Of a DNA stretch of 64,000 nt, positions 53,069 to 62,500 are shown piece after piece. A program made the position numbers and the translations under genes. The notes under the pieces were generated by a model. That model searched no databases and was not told the origin of the DNA. It saw nothing but the letters and a program-made list of their open reading frames with translations. Location of the stretch: positions 310,001 through 374,000 of the forward strand of contig NZ_PYAW01000003.1 in the NCBI RefSeq assembly GCF_003014755.1. Reading direction: 5' to 3'. The stretch's first letter is position 1. Every line of letters starts with the position of its first letter. The stretch is from Chitinophaga niastensis. GTDB lineage: Bacteria > Bacteroidota > Bacteroidia > Chitinophagales > Chitinophagaceae.

Positions 53069-54251
53069 ACACCTGACAAATGAAGGGTTGTTACCCTGGC
53101 TGATTGGTCCTACTTCTGCTGATGAATTCTGGTCGGAATACTGGGATAAAAAATTGTTGCTGAGAAAAAGAAACGATCCTGCCTATTTCAACAATTTTAT
53201 TACGGTAGCAGATTTCGACAAACTGTTGTCTTTTATTCATGTACCACACACCAATTTCGATATGGCGAAAGCAGCTGCGCCGATTTCGAAAGATAAATTC
53301 TGTACAGGCTCCCGGGTGGACATGAACAAAGTACTGAAATTACATAAGGATGGCGCCACCATTATTTTAAGAGCCATTCATTTATGGTCTGAGCCCCTGG
53401 AGAAGCTACGTCTGAGCTTCGAATCCATATTCAAATTTCCGGCCCAGATCAATGTTTATCTTACCCCACCGGAAAATCAAAGCACGCCTCCTCATTGGGA
53501 TACACACGACCTGTTCATCTTACAGCTGGAAGGAAGCAAAAATTGGAAAATTTTTGATGCTGCATACGAGGCACCATTAAAGGACCAGGACTTTGTACCA
53601 GGCATCCATCCTGTTGGTCCGCTGCAAGGGGAATATATGCTCGAAGCCGGCGATGTGATGTATATCCCCCGCGGAACAATACATGAACCACAATCAACCA
53701 CTTATTCCATTCATGCGGCCATCGGAATAAAAGTACTCAGATGGGCAGATGTATTTAACAAGTATATTGATCTTTATAGTAAAACGCATGTAGACCTCCG
53801 CAAAACATTGCCCATTCATGCAATGAAACATCCGGGAGATATGACTGATCTAATCAGTGCCTTCAAGGATATGTTTATAAAAACAGATGAAAATTTGATG
53901 CAGGAGTCGGTTGCTGAAATAATTGATGAGCTGATGGTATCTAAAAAGACGAATGCAGCAGGCGGTTTGTTAGCTGTAGCAAAACCTGACATCCTCACCA
54001 GGGATACCATCGTTCAACACAACAATGGTGTAGTATGGAGAATTAATGCAGATCATCAAAAAGTTTACCTGGAATGGAATGCGCAAAGTATTTCGTTGCC
54101 AGTGCGATATAAACCTGTAGCCGATTTTATTGTAGAGAATCCCGTATTCAAAATTGAAGACATCCCTCATCAAATGTCTGACCATGAAAAAATAGCCATT
54201 GTAGATACTTTGGTAGTTGAAGGATTTCTGAGACTGATGGAAAAGCAGTAA
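53058..54251 (+). CDS. JmjC/cupin-type 2-oxoglutarate Fe(II) oxygenase
   Basis: The 397-residue protein resembles the bacterial ribosomal-oxygenase (RoxA/YcfD) class of JmjC hydroxylases. It has FWSEYWDKKLLLRKR at the N-terminus, the iron site PPHWDTHDLFILQLEG (His146, Asp148) and PRGTIHEP (His209), and KNWKIFD. A helical and winged C-terminal region follows, with ENPVFKIEDIPHQMSDHEK. Such enzymes hydroxylate residues in ribosomal proteins or, in some clusters, peptides. Because it overlaps the radical SAM gene, hydroxylation of the precursor's tail (Asp, Asn, Arg or His) is the working idea. Confidence 0.88.
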   Translation: MQNKHLTNEGLLPWLIGPTSADEFWSEYWDKKLLLRKRNDPAYFNNFITVADFDKLLSFIHVPHTNFDMAKAAAPISKDKFCTGSRVDMNKVLKLHKDGATIILRAIHLWSEPLEKLRLSFESIFKFPAQINVYLTPPENQSTPPHWDTHDLFILQLEGSKNWKIFDAAYEAPLKDQDFVPGIHPVGPLQGEYMLEAGDVMYIPRGTIHEPQSTTYSIHAAIGIKVLRWADVFNKYIDLYSKTHVDLRKTLPIHAMKHPGDMTDLISAFKDMFIKTDENLMQESVAEIIDELMVSKKTNAAGGLLAVAKPDILTRDTIVQHNNGVVWRINADHQKVYLEWNAQSISLPVRYKPVADFIVENPVFKIEDIPHQMSDHEKIAIVDTLVVEGFLRLMEKQ

Positions 54252-54269
54252 GCATCATAAAAATATAAG

Positions 54270-54303
54270 AGGCCCGTAAATCCAGGATTTACCGGCCTTT
54301 TCT
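54270..54303 (+). terminator. terminator of the RiPP-like cluster
   Basis: Arms aggcccgtaaatcc (54270-54283) and ggatttaccggcct (54285-54298), one mismatch, followed by ttttctt. It also lies at the 3' side of the converging DUF1772 gene. Confidence 0.75.
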
Positions 54304-54317
54304 TAAAACATCCGTTA

Positions 54318-54773
54318 CTACACTTTTCGCATGCCTGTCCATACAATAAGACAGAAAGCAACAAATACGGTCACAGTTCGTATTGTATGCAACATCCACC
54401 ATTTGTCCCTTAATGCAGCCCAGTTGCCTGGCACATCTCCTTTATTCCAGGTCATTACAATACTATTAATAGGTTGATTCCCAAACCTGGTTACAAGTCC
54501 GCCGATTATTAAAAAAAATGCGGCTATCAGCAATGTTATAAAAATAGTTTTGTTGTCTTTTTGTAGAAATGCTGATATTAATGTCAGGATAGTTGTAATC
54601 AATCCAAGTATCGGCATTAATGTATTCATTGCTCTGATAACACTTTGTTGCTGTTCCACATAAGTTGTCACTGATAAAGTTCTGGGGTTATAGCCAATCC
54701 AAATTCCAAATAGCGTTCCTGCAATCATTCCGGCCATAATAATGTTAAGGAACCGGATAATTAATGTAGTCAT
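54318..54773 (-). CDS. DUF1772 membrane protein
   Basis: The 151-residue protein has four membrane segments (IIRFLNIIMAGMIAGTLFGIW, LMPILGLITTILTLISAFL, IFITLLIAAFFLIIGGLVT, VTVFVAFCLIVW) and the DUF1772 (anthrone-oxygenase-like) motif region FGNQPINSIVMTWNKGDVPGNWAALRDKWWMLHTIRT. The bacterial function is unknown. It is a single gene between the RiPP-like cluster and an alpha/beta hydrolase gene. Confidence 0.85.
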   Translation of the reverse strand: MTTLIIRFLNIIMAGMIAGTLFGIWIGYNPRTLSVTTYVEQQQSVIRAMNTLMPILGLITTILTLISAFLQKDNKTIFITLLIAAFFLIIGGLVTRFGNQPINSIVMTWNKGDVPGNWAALRDKWWMLHTIRTVTVFVAFCLIVWTGMRKV

Positions 54774-54957
54774 ATTTAGTGTTTTAGCATGTCACGATAA
54801 TATTATCAATAACAGAGAAAAGCCAGGCAAAGTAGCAATGAATGGGGTATTGGAGCTTCATAAAGTTAACTAAATATAATTCTTCCGACTATATTTATCA
54901 ACCCTATGTTACCGGCGATCTTTCTTACTTCTTTCAACAGTTAATAAGTTATCACAT

Positions 54958-55776
54958 TCAGACAATGAAATGAATGATATCCTTACTAAGCAATTTTGCT
55001 TTGCTGATGTACATGCCATGCGTTTGTCCTTCAATAAATTTCAGCTCACTGTTTTTCAGCAGATCATGTGTTGCTGTCGCTGTGATTTGAATTGGAGCAC
55101 TTATATCTTTATCACCATGCAACAGCAATACCGGCATGCTGATCTTTTTTAATTCCTCGCGCTGATCGGTGATAAAATTAGCATTCATCATCTCAACTGC
55201 GGCTCTGGATGAAGCCTGTAAGGTTATTGAAACAGCCCAATCCGCCATGTCTGTGGATACATCATTCCCTTCCAGTGATAAGCCAAAATAACCATCAACA
55301 AGACTGCGTACAAAAGCGGGCCGGTCTTTTTTCACCACATCTAATCCCTGATCCAGGTACATCAGATCAATCCCGTCCGGGTTATTTTCGCTTTTAGCAA
55401 CGTACGGTGTGCTGGTACTGATAAATACTGCTTTTTTAACCTTCGTCTCTCCATGTTCCGCAAGGTAACGGGTCACAACACCACAGCCCATAGAGTGGCC
55501 AATCAGGGTTACATTATTAAGACCAAGGGTATCTATCAACATAGATAAATCATTTGCCAGGGTTCCGTAATCATATCCTGTCCAGGGTTGGTCTGATCTT
55601 CCGCATCCACGTTGATCATAGGCAATACATCTAAAACCATTATCCACCAGCTCATTGATAAGGTATTCCCATGAATCGCAATTAATACACCATCCATGGA
55701 CCAAAACTACGGGGTTACCGGTTCCACATTCTTTGTAAAATAAGCTCGTTCCGTCTGCTGTTTTAATAAATGACAT
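54958..55776 (-). CDS. alpha/beta hydrolase
   Basis: The 272-residue enzyme has the oxyanion HGW in VVLVHGWCINCDSW, YDQRGCGRSDQPW, the nucleophile elbow LIGHSMGCG (Ser), the acid Asp in VLLLHGDKDISAPI and the His in IEGQTHGMY. The pattern matches haloperoxidase/esterase-like serine hydrolases (arylesterase type). The substrate is unknown. ATG 55776 is preferred to the TTG at 55797, which overlaps a -7-like GACCTTTG. Confidence 0.9.
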   Translation of the reverse strand: MSFIKTADGTSLFYKECGTGNPVVLVHGWCINCDSWEYLINELVDNGFRCIAYDQRGCGRSDQPWTGYDYGTLANDLSMLIDTLGLNNVTLIGHSMGCGVVTRYLAEHGETKVKKAVFISTSTPYVAKSENNPDGIDLMYLDQGLDVVKKDRPAFVRSLVDGYFGLSLEGNDVSTDMADWAVSITLQASSRAAVEMMNANFITDQREELKKISMPVLLLHGDKDISAPIQITATATHDLLKNSELKFIEGQTHGMYISKAKLLSKDIIHFIV

Positions 55777-55905
55777 ATGCGTTGTTTTATAGTCCAAAGG
55801 TCAGTTATACAGCGGATACAACGATTACCATTACACGACATTCATTTACCATAGTACGACATAACATTTAAAAAAACAACACGCGGGAAGCAACGCCTGT
55901 ATGGA

Positions 55906-55937
55906 AAAGGCCTTACAGTAAAAACTGTAAGGCCTTT
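55906..55937. terminator. terminator hairpin
   Basis: Perfect 14-bp arms aaaggccttacagt (55906-55919) and its complement (55924-55937) with a four-base loop. It follows the minus-strand PhnA-domain gene (stop at 55986), upstream of the hydrolase gene. Confidence 0.7.
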
Positions 55938-55985
55938 GATTTGTTCAAATCTTAACTGATAAATTTTATATACTTGAAATCAGCA

Positions 55986-56570
55986 TTAACTATTCTGTTT
56001 TCTTACGTATTTGGTAAGAATTACGATTACCTGCCCCTCTATTTTACCTTCAATTTGTTCGGTATTTTCTTCTACTAACCGGATGTTCTTTACTACTGTT
56101 CCCATTTTTGCATTTAATGTAGAACCCTTAACATCTAAAGATTTTATTAAAGTTACTGAGTCGCCGGTTTGCAATACAGTGCCATTGCAATCTTTATGCA
56201 GGTCAACGGCGCTGTCATTATCATGATCGCCGGTGGCTTTAGCCCATGCCAATGTTTCATCACTGAGGTACATCATGTCCAGGTTATCTGCTGCCCAGCT
56301 TTCATTCTTTAAGCGGTTCAGCATACGCCAGGAAACTACCTGTACGCCTGGCACTTCGCTCCACATAGCTTCAGACAAACACTTCCAGTGGCTGCCGTCT
56401 AACTCCTCTTTTTTGTCGATTTGTGCCCGGCATTTATCACAGATGAGGATGGTATCATCTTCATTGCCGTTAGCTGCAGGAGGTACTTCATATATTTTTA
56501 AAGCATCGCCAGATTGGCATAATTCACACTTATTCTCACTTCTTTTCAGTAATTGTTCATCCAGTTTCAT
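55986..56570 (-). CDS. PhnA/YjdM domain protein with N-terminal zinc ribbon
   Basis: The 194-residue cytoplasmic protein has a zinc-ribbon-like N-terminus (CELCQSGDALKI and LICDKCRAQI). The C-terminal PhnA (YjdM) SH3-like domain is recognisable in DCNGTVLQTGDSVTLIKSLDVKGS and GTVVKNIRLVEE. Despite the name, a direct part in phosphonate breakdown is not established. The middle segment SHWKCLSEAMWSEVPGVQVVSWRMLNRL is typical of longer PhnA-like proteins. Confidence 0.9.
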   Translation of the reverse strand: MKLDEQLLKRSENKCELCQSGDALKIYEVPPAANGNEDDTILICDKCRAQIDKKEELDGSHWKCLSEAMWSEVPGVQVVSWRMLNRLKNESWAADNLDMMYLSDETLAWAKATGDHDNDSAVDLHKDCNGTVLQTGDSVTLIKSLDVKGSTLNAKMGTVVKNIRLVEENTEQIEGKIEGQVIVILTKYVRKQNS

Positions 56571-56757
56571 AATACTCTTTATAAAAAAATGTGCGTGAAG
56601 ATAAGATTTTTTTGTCGACCGCTTAGGTTAAAACTATAGCTGGTACATTTCCATTGTATGCTCCGAACGTACAATATTCGCTATCGATGAAATCAACGCT
56701 CCAGCTCCTTCTCTCCGTGCATAAACATTTTCTTATCTTTATAAAAATAAAAACGTC

Positions 56758-57609
56758 ATGGTAGCATTCTTAGGTATGGGCCTTTTAGGTTCAAATTTTG
56801 TCAGGGCAATGATAACGAAAGGAACGCAGGTGCAGGTATGGAATCGTACCGCATCAAAAGCCACTGCCCTGGAAACTTATGGAGCAATAGCATTCAGCAA
56901 TGTTACGGATGCAGTAAAAGGAGCAGCACGTATTCATCTTACCTTAAAAGATGATGGTACTGTAAATGAAGTGCTGGAAATGGCCAGTGCAGGTTTTAAA
57001 CCAGGCGCAATTATTATAGATCATACCACTACATCTGCCGAAGGCGCTATCCAAAGAACCAGGGAATGGAAAGAACGCGGATTTACCTACCTGCATGCCC
57101 CTGTGTTTATGGGCCCGCAGAATGCATTGGAAAGTACCGGTTCCATGATGGTATCCGGAGATCAGGACCTTATCAGTCAACTGGAACCGGAGCTATCAGA
57201 AATGACTGGTCAGGTGATTAATTTTGGAGCGGAAACGGGCAAAGCAGCAGGCATGAAACTTATCGGCAACCTTTTCCTCGTCACCTTTACGGCTGGCCTG
57301 GCAGATACCTTGTCGCTCGCTAAAGCACTAAATATTCCTATCGGCGATGTTTCCGCATTGTTTGACTCCTGGAACCCCGGCGCCATGCTTCCCGCCAGGA
57401 TAAAAAGAATGGCCGGCGGTCATTACAACAGCCCATCCTGGGAATTAAATATGGCCAGAAAAGATACACAGCTGTTCATAGCAGCTGCCAAACAGGGAGG
57501 AACAACGCTGGCAGTAATACCCGCAATAGCCGCTGAAATGGATCGCTGGATAGCCAAAGGTCATGGCACAGATGACTGGACGGTGATAGGGAAAGATGCC
57601 GTTTCCTGA
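56758..57609 (+). CDS. NAD(P)-dependent beta-hydroxyacid dehydrogenase-like protein
   Basis: The 283-residue enzyme belongs to the 6-phosphogluconate/3-hydroxyisobutyrate dehydrogenase superfamily. It has the Rossmann motif FLGMGLLGSNFVRAM, NRTASKA after strand 2 (Arg suggests NADPH), DHTTTSAEGA, FMGPQNA and the catalytic-region Lys in GKAAGMKLIGNL. The all-helical C-terminal domain ends in KGHGTDDWTVIGKD. It could be an imine or glyoxylate/succinic semialdehyde reductase; the substrate is not predictable. A -7-like TATCTTTA precedes it. Confidence 0.88.
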   Translation: MVAFLGMGLLGSNFVRAMITKGTQVQVWNRTASKATALETYGAIAFSNVTDAVKGAARIHLTLKDDGTVNEVLEMASAGFKPGAIIIDHTTTSAEGAIQRTREWKERGFTYLHAPVFMGPQNALESTGSMMVSGDQDLISQLEPELSEMTGQVINFGAETGKAAGMKLIGNLFLVTFTAGLADTLSLAKALNIPIGDVSALFDSWNPGAMLPARIKRMAGGHYNSPSWELNMARKDTQLFIAAAKQGGTTLAVIPAIAAEMDRWIAKGHGTDDWTVIGKDAVS

Positions 57610-57643
57610 AAATCATGAAAATGTAAAGTTTATTTGTCTATTT

Positions 57644-57676
57644 GTTAAGTTTACTTTACATTAGAGTAAACTTAAC
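57644..57676 (+). promoter_or_regulatory. 12-bp-arm palindrome, candidate XRE operator
   Basis: gttaagtttact (57644-57655) and its exact complement (57665-57676) with a 9-base loop end three bases before ATG 57680. A bound regulator would cover the transcription or translation start of the two-gene module. Confidence 0.65.
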
Positions 57677-57679
57677 AAT

Positions 57680-58123
57680 ATGCAATCCTCTCTTCTCTTC
57701 CCACAAAAATGTAAGAAAATAGGGCTTGTCCTATTTATCCCCTTTCTTGTTTTAGGCATAATGAACCTCTTCTACGAGTTCCAATTCAGATGGTTGGATT
57801 TACCGGTACACCTGCCGCTGAAAGACATTACAACAGATTACAACCTCACAAATGAACTGGCAGGAATCGGAATATTACTAAGCTTGCTGATGATCGCCTT
57901 CTCAAAGGAGACAAAAGAAGATGAATTCATAGTGCAGGTACGATTGGAATCATTGCAATGGGCAGTGTATGTCAATTATGCATTGCTGGCAATATGTATA
58001 CTGTTTGTAAATGGCACCATGTTCTTCCAGGTAATCATATACAACATGTACACTGTGCTGATCTTCTTTATCCTTCGTTTCAACTTTATTCTCTACAAAA
58101 CCAGCAGGTCTGCATCGTCATGA
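57680..58123 (+). CDS. small membrane protein of an XRE module
   Basis: The 147-residue protein has four membrane segments (IGLVLFIPFLVLGIMNLF, LAGIGILLSLLMIAF, WAVYVNYALLAICILFVNG, VLIFFILRFNFILY). A conserved-looking soluble segment FSKETKEDEFIVQVRLESLQW lies between segments 2 and 3. I know this arrangement from membrane proteins encoded with small XRE regulators, but not a named function. Its stop overlaps the XRE start (ATGA), so the two are translationally coupled. Confidence 0.82.
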   Translation: MQSSLLFPQKCKKIGLVLFIPFLVLGIMNLFYEFQFRWLDLPVHLPLKDITTDYNLTNELAGIGILLSLLMIAFSKETKEDEFIVQVRLESLQWAVYVNYALLAICILFVNGTMFFQVIIYNMYTVLIFFILRFNFILYKTSRSASS

Positions 58124-58335
58124 AAAACACCATAAAAATTCAACGTGCCATTAATAATATTACGCAGGAAGAGTTGGCAAAATTAGTGGGTGTATCCCGG
58201 CAAACCATTAATACAATAGAATCCGGTAAATATCTCCCTTCAACACTGCTCGCGCTTAAATTGGCCACCGTATTACATATCACAGTTGAAGCATTATTTA
58301 TGCTGGAAAAACAAGACTGGGAAGGTATCAATTGA
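58120..58335 (+). CDS. XRE-family helix-turn-helix regulator
   Basis: The 71-residue protein is a single Cro/C1-type domain: INNITQEELAKLVGVSRQTINTIESGKYLPS, then LLALKLATVLHITVEALFMLE, as in the YgzD/DUF955-free short regulators. ATG 58120 overlaps the stop of the membrane-protein gene by four bases. The perfect 12-bp-arm palindrome just before the module is its probable operator. Confidence 0.93.
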   Translation: MKNTIKIQRAINNITQEELAKLVGVSRQTINTIESGKYLPSTLLALKLATVLHITVEALFMLEKQDWEGIN

Positions 58336-58378
58336 TTAAAATAAAAAAAGAGGCAAATGCCTCTTTTTTTATTTTAAT
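58335..58378. terminator. long bidirectional terminator
   Basis: Perfect 21-bp arms (58335-58355, 58358-58378) with a core agaggca/tgcctct and long A and T runs. It overlaps the last base of the XRE stop codon and the last codons of the efflux adaptor gene. Confidence 0.85.
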
Positions 58379-59502
58379 CCTACCATCGTCAAATGTTTTA
58401 TCTCCGAGCTATCTCTTATTTCCTCATTGGCCGTTTTAATAATTACATCATCCAATTTTAAGTTCCCAAATACTTCTGTTTTATCATCTACCTTACGGCC
58501 GGTTTTAACTGGCTGCCATATTGCTTTATTGTCTACTACTTTTATTACGTAAACGCCCCGGGTAGAATTTAATATCGCTTTGGAAGGCACCACAAAAGCG
58601 GTGGTATTACCACTTGTTAAAGGAATGGATACTTCCGCTACCATACCAGGCAATAATTTCTTATCGTTATTAAATACATCCATCTCTATGCTCTGAGAGC
58701 GCAACCGCTCGTCCAGTGCACCTGACAGCCGGGATACACTTGCCTTAAAGATTTGATCCGGCAAGGATTTAGTGGTAAAATTCACTTCGCTTTTATTGCT
58801 CAGATAACTGTTATACGCCTCTGGCACACTTACTACAAGACGCAATTTTTTTTGTTCCTGTAAAGTGAATATCGGTAAATCAGAACCTTTACCTGCTGGT
58901 CCTACATAAGCACCAGGGCTCACATTCCTTCTGCTGATCACACCACTGAACGGTGCACGTATTTCAAGATAATTGCGGGTATCGCCCACTTCCCGGTAAG
59001 ACGCTTTGGCGGCATCCAGCTGTGCGTAATCAGATTTTTGTTTGGCAAACGCTACATCCAGATCGTTCTGCGACACGGTACCAGGTGTTTTGCTGGTTTC
59101 ATACAAACGGTCATAGGTGGCTTTACTGGAAAGATAGATCGCTTCCTGTGATTTTAACCTGGACTCTGCACCAGATAACTGAGCATTCACCTCAGGTGCT
59201 TCCATCGTCACCAATAACTGGCCTGCAGTTACTTCGCTGCCCACATCTACATATAACTTTTTTACAAAGCTGCTTACCTTGGCATATAAATCAACCCGCT
59301 GGAAAGCAATTAACTCTCCCGGGATTTGTATAGATGAGGTCATCTCCCCTTTTTGTAAAGTAAAGGCTTCCAATGCAGGAGCAGGAGCTGCTGCTGTCTT
59401 CTCCTTATCATCCTTTGCGGCGGAAGATCCACAGCTCTGAAGGATAACAGCCGATACAATAACTGATAAAAATATAACGACAAGTTTCGATACTGGTTTC
59501 AT
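58369..59502 (-). CDS. RND efflux periplasmic adaptor (membrane fusion protein)
   Basis: The 377-residue lipoprotein (signal ending VILQSC, Cys24) has the barrel-sandwich hybrid, alpha-hairpin and beta-barrel layout of AcrA/MexA adaptors. It shows VDLYAKVSSFVKKLYVDVGSEVTAGQLLVTMEAPEV, the coiled hairpin around SRLKSQEAIYLSSKATYDRL, IRAPFSGVISRRNVSPGAYV and PSKAILNSTRGVYVIKVVDN. It links the RND pump to the TolC channel. It is last in the operon (about 60 bases after the pump gene). The frame extends to 59553, but ATG 59502 gives the proper lipoprotein signal. Confidence 0.95.
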   Translation of the reverse strand: MKPVSKLVVIFLSVIVSAVILQSCGSSAAKDDKEKTAAAPAPALEAFTLQKGEMTSSIQIPGELIAFQRVDLYAKVSSFVKKLYVDVGSEVTAGQLLVTMEAPEVNAQLSGAESRLKSQEAIYLSSKATYDRLYETSKTPGTVSQNDLDVAFAKQKSDYAQLDAAKASYREVGDTRNYLEIRAPFSGVISRRNVSPGAYVGPAGKGSDLPIFTLQEQKKLRLVVSVPEAYNSYLSNKSEVNFTTKSLPDQIFKASVSRLSGALDERLRSQSIEMDVFNNDKKLLPGMVAEVSIPLTSGNTTAFVVPSKAILNSTRGVYVIKVVDNKAIWQPVKTGRKVDDKTEVFGNLKLDDVIIKTANEEIRDSSEIKHLTMVGLK

Positions 59503-59563
59503 AAAATGCTTTTTATTTTCTATTATTTTCTCAGCGTCTTTTAATGTTGACAACGTTTTTCAT

Positions 59564-62500
59564 TTAACCTTTCAAAGGAATATAATGTATGCTTTCTTCA
59601 TCTTCCGGATCAAGTGAAACACTCTGTGTAGTTGTTTTACCCTGTCCCCATGCAAATGCCAGCGGTAAAATAAACAAGGCCGCAAAAGTAGAAGCTACGA
59701 GTCCGCCAATTACTGCGCGTCCCAGCGGCGACGACTGATCTCCCGCTTCTCCCAGTCCACTTGCCATTGGTATCATACCTACTACCATGGCCAGCGCGGT
59801 CATAGCAATCGGGCGCATACGCAAGGCGGAAGCTTCTCTTGCAGAAAGCATGGCATTTCCGTTATGTTTGCGTATCTGCTCTGCATTGGTAATTAAGAGC
59901 ACTGCGTTGGAAATGGATACCCCTACCGACATGATCATCCCCATGTATGACTGCAAATTGAGTGTAGAGCCACACATCAGCAGCAAAGACAAAGAGCCGA
60001 ATAATACTGCAGGTACAGTAGCCAACACAATCGCAGATACCTTGAACGACTGGAAGTTTGCTGCCAGCATCAGGAATATTACAACAATAGCTATTAACAG
60101 CCCGCTTTGTAAACTGTCTAATGTATCAATTAATGTACTGCTTAACCCTATCAGATCTACATTTAATCCACGTGGTAAATCACCCAGTGAAGCAATTGCT
60201 TTTTTAACATCTCCTGATGCAGTGCCCAGGTCCTTGTTATTCAGATTGGCGGTAACAGTTAATATAGGCAATGATCCCAGATCATCATTTTCACCATAAG
60301 TGATATCCGGTGTGATGCTAGCCACGTCACTCAAAATTGGCCGGGCGGCATTTTTCAGCAAAGGAATTTCGCCTATATCATTCTGGCTCGTAATCTTGTT
60401 TTCCGGTACCTGTACCTGTACGTTATAGCTCAATCCTGCTTTTTCATCTACCCAGATGTTTTTCTCTGTTAAACGGGAAGAAGAAGTACTGGCAATCAGG
60501 GAGCGGGATATATCGCCCACATCTACTCCCAGCTGCGCTGCACGTACCCTGTCGATGTTAATATTGAGGGAAGGATAACTGATAGACTGTCCCAGCTGCA
60601 CGTCGCGCAGATAAGGTATCTGTTTCAATCTATCCACCATCTTCAACGCATACTGTTCATTCAGTTTCTTATTTCTTCCGGAAAACCTTACCTCTATTGG
60701 TGTGGGCGATCCCTGGCTCAATATCTTATCTGTTAATTCAATCGGCTCAAAAGAAAGCAGCATACTCGTGTCTATTTGTCTGGCACGTGCCCTGATTTTA
60801 TCTTTTAACTCATCCAGGTTTGTTTTGTATCCTTCCTTCAACGCCACCTGCAGCACAGCTTCATGCGGACCTGCCATCCATAAAAATATAGGGGCAGTGG
60901 AAAACAATTGCGGGTGCAAACCAACAAATGCCGAAGTGATAGACACATTTTCCTTACCCACCATATTATTCACCGCATCAATCAACTGAATGGTCTTTTT
61001 CTCTGTTTCTTCTATGCGTGTACCATCCGGCTGACGCAGACGTACCTGGAACTGGCTACCGTTTACCTTCGGTAATACATCACGACCAATGCTGTTGAGC
61101 TGCCAGTAAACCAACAGGCAAACTATTACCAGGTATGCGGTTACAATAACTTTCCGGTAAGGCATCATTCTGCCGATGAAGCGTAAATAGCGTGCACGTA
61201 TTTTTTCAAAACGACTCACCTTGCCATCGCGGTTACTATTCGCTCTTTCCAACAATGCTGTTTTCTGTTCCCAGGTATCGCCCTCTCCTCCAGCATCCAG
61301 ACCAGCAGCGGCAAACTCCTCACTGTCGGTCATATTTTTACCATCCTTCCCTTTATGATGTTTGCCTTTCATCAACCAGTTAGCCATCACCGGTACAAAT
61401 GTTTGCGCCAGGAAATAGGAAACAATCATACTAAAACCAATGGCCAATGCCAGCGGCAGGAACAAAGAGCCGGGTATACCTCCCATCGTGAATGCAGGCG
61501 CAAACACCGCCAGGATACAAAACAGGATCAGCAATTTCGGGAAAGCAATTTCCTTACAGGCATCCCAGATCGCCAGCGACTTAGGTTTGCCGAGGTCTAA
61601 ATGCTGGTGAATATTTTCTATGGTAACTGTACTTTCATCTACCAGGATACCAATTGCCAGCGCCAGACCACTAAGGGTCATGATATTAATCGTTTGCCCG
61701 AACAAACTTAAAAACAACACGCCGGATATAATAGCAATAGGAATGGTTAAAATAACAATCAGTGCACCCCGTGGATCTCCCAGGAAAAGCAGTACCATCA
61801 GGCCTGTCAGGATAGCACCGATAGCACCTTCTGTGAGCAGGCTTTTCACAGAATTAATTACATAGGTAGACTGATCAAACTCATAACTTAATTTTACATC
61901 TTCCGGTAATTGCGTTTGTATCTTAGGCATTGCCTTCTTTAAATGCTGTACTACTTCCCAGGTAGAGGCATCGGCAGCTTTGGCAATATCAATATATACC
62001 GACCGCTTGCCATTTATTAATGCGTAACTGGTACTCACATCCGCCCCATCTTCTACCACCGCTACATCGCGCAGGTAAAGGTTTTGCACACCATTTTTAA
62101 AGAGCGGAATATTTTCAAAATCCTTTATTTGTTTAATCGTAGTATTGGCCGGTGTAATATAATTTTTAGTACCAATGCGCACGTTACCGGATGGTGCGGT
62201 TTGGTTATTCAGTCGTAATGCTTCTACCAGCTGATCCGGTGTCATGTTATGAGAACGCAGCAGCTCAGGGTCTGCTTTGATCACCACCGTACGCATGTTT
62301 CCTCCAAATGGTGTAGAACCCACCAGCCCCGGAATAGAAGTAAAAGAGGAACGCACATAAACGTTGGCCAGATCCAGCAGTTCATTGTTACTGCGCTTAT
62401 CACTGCTTAATACCAATTGTCCTACAGGCAATGTAGACGCATCAAAACGGATAATGAACGGCGGATTGGAACCCGGCGGAAATATAGCCTGGATACGGTT

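Noticed and set aside
54958-55797. Alpha/beta hydrolase as part of the RiPP-like cluster (leader protease)
   Set aside because: It lies on the opposite strand beyond a terminator and an unrelated DUF1772 gene, and its motifs fit an esterase or haloperoxidase rather than a peptidase.
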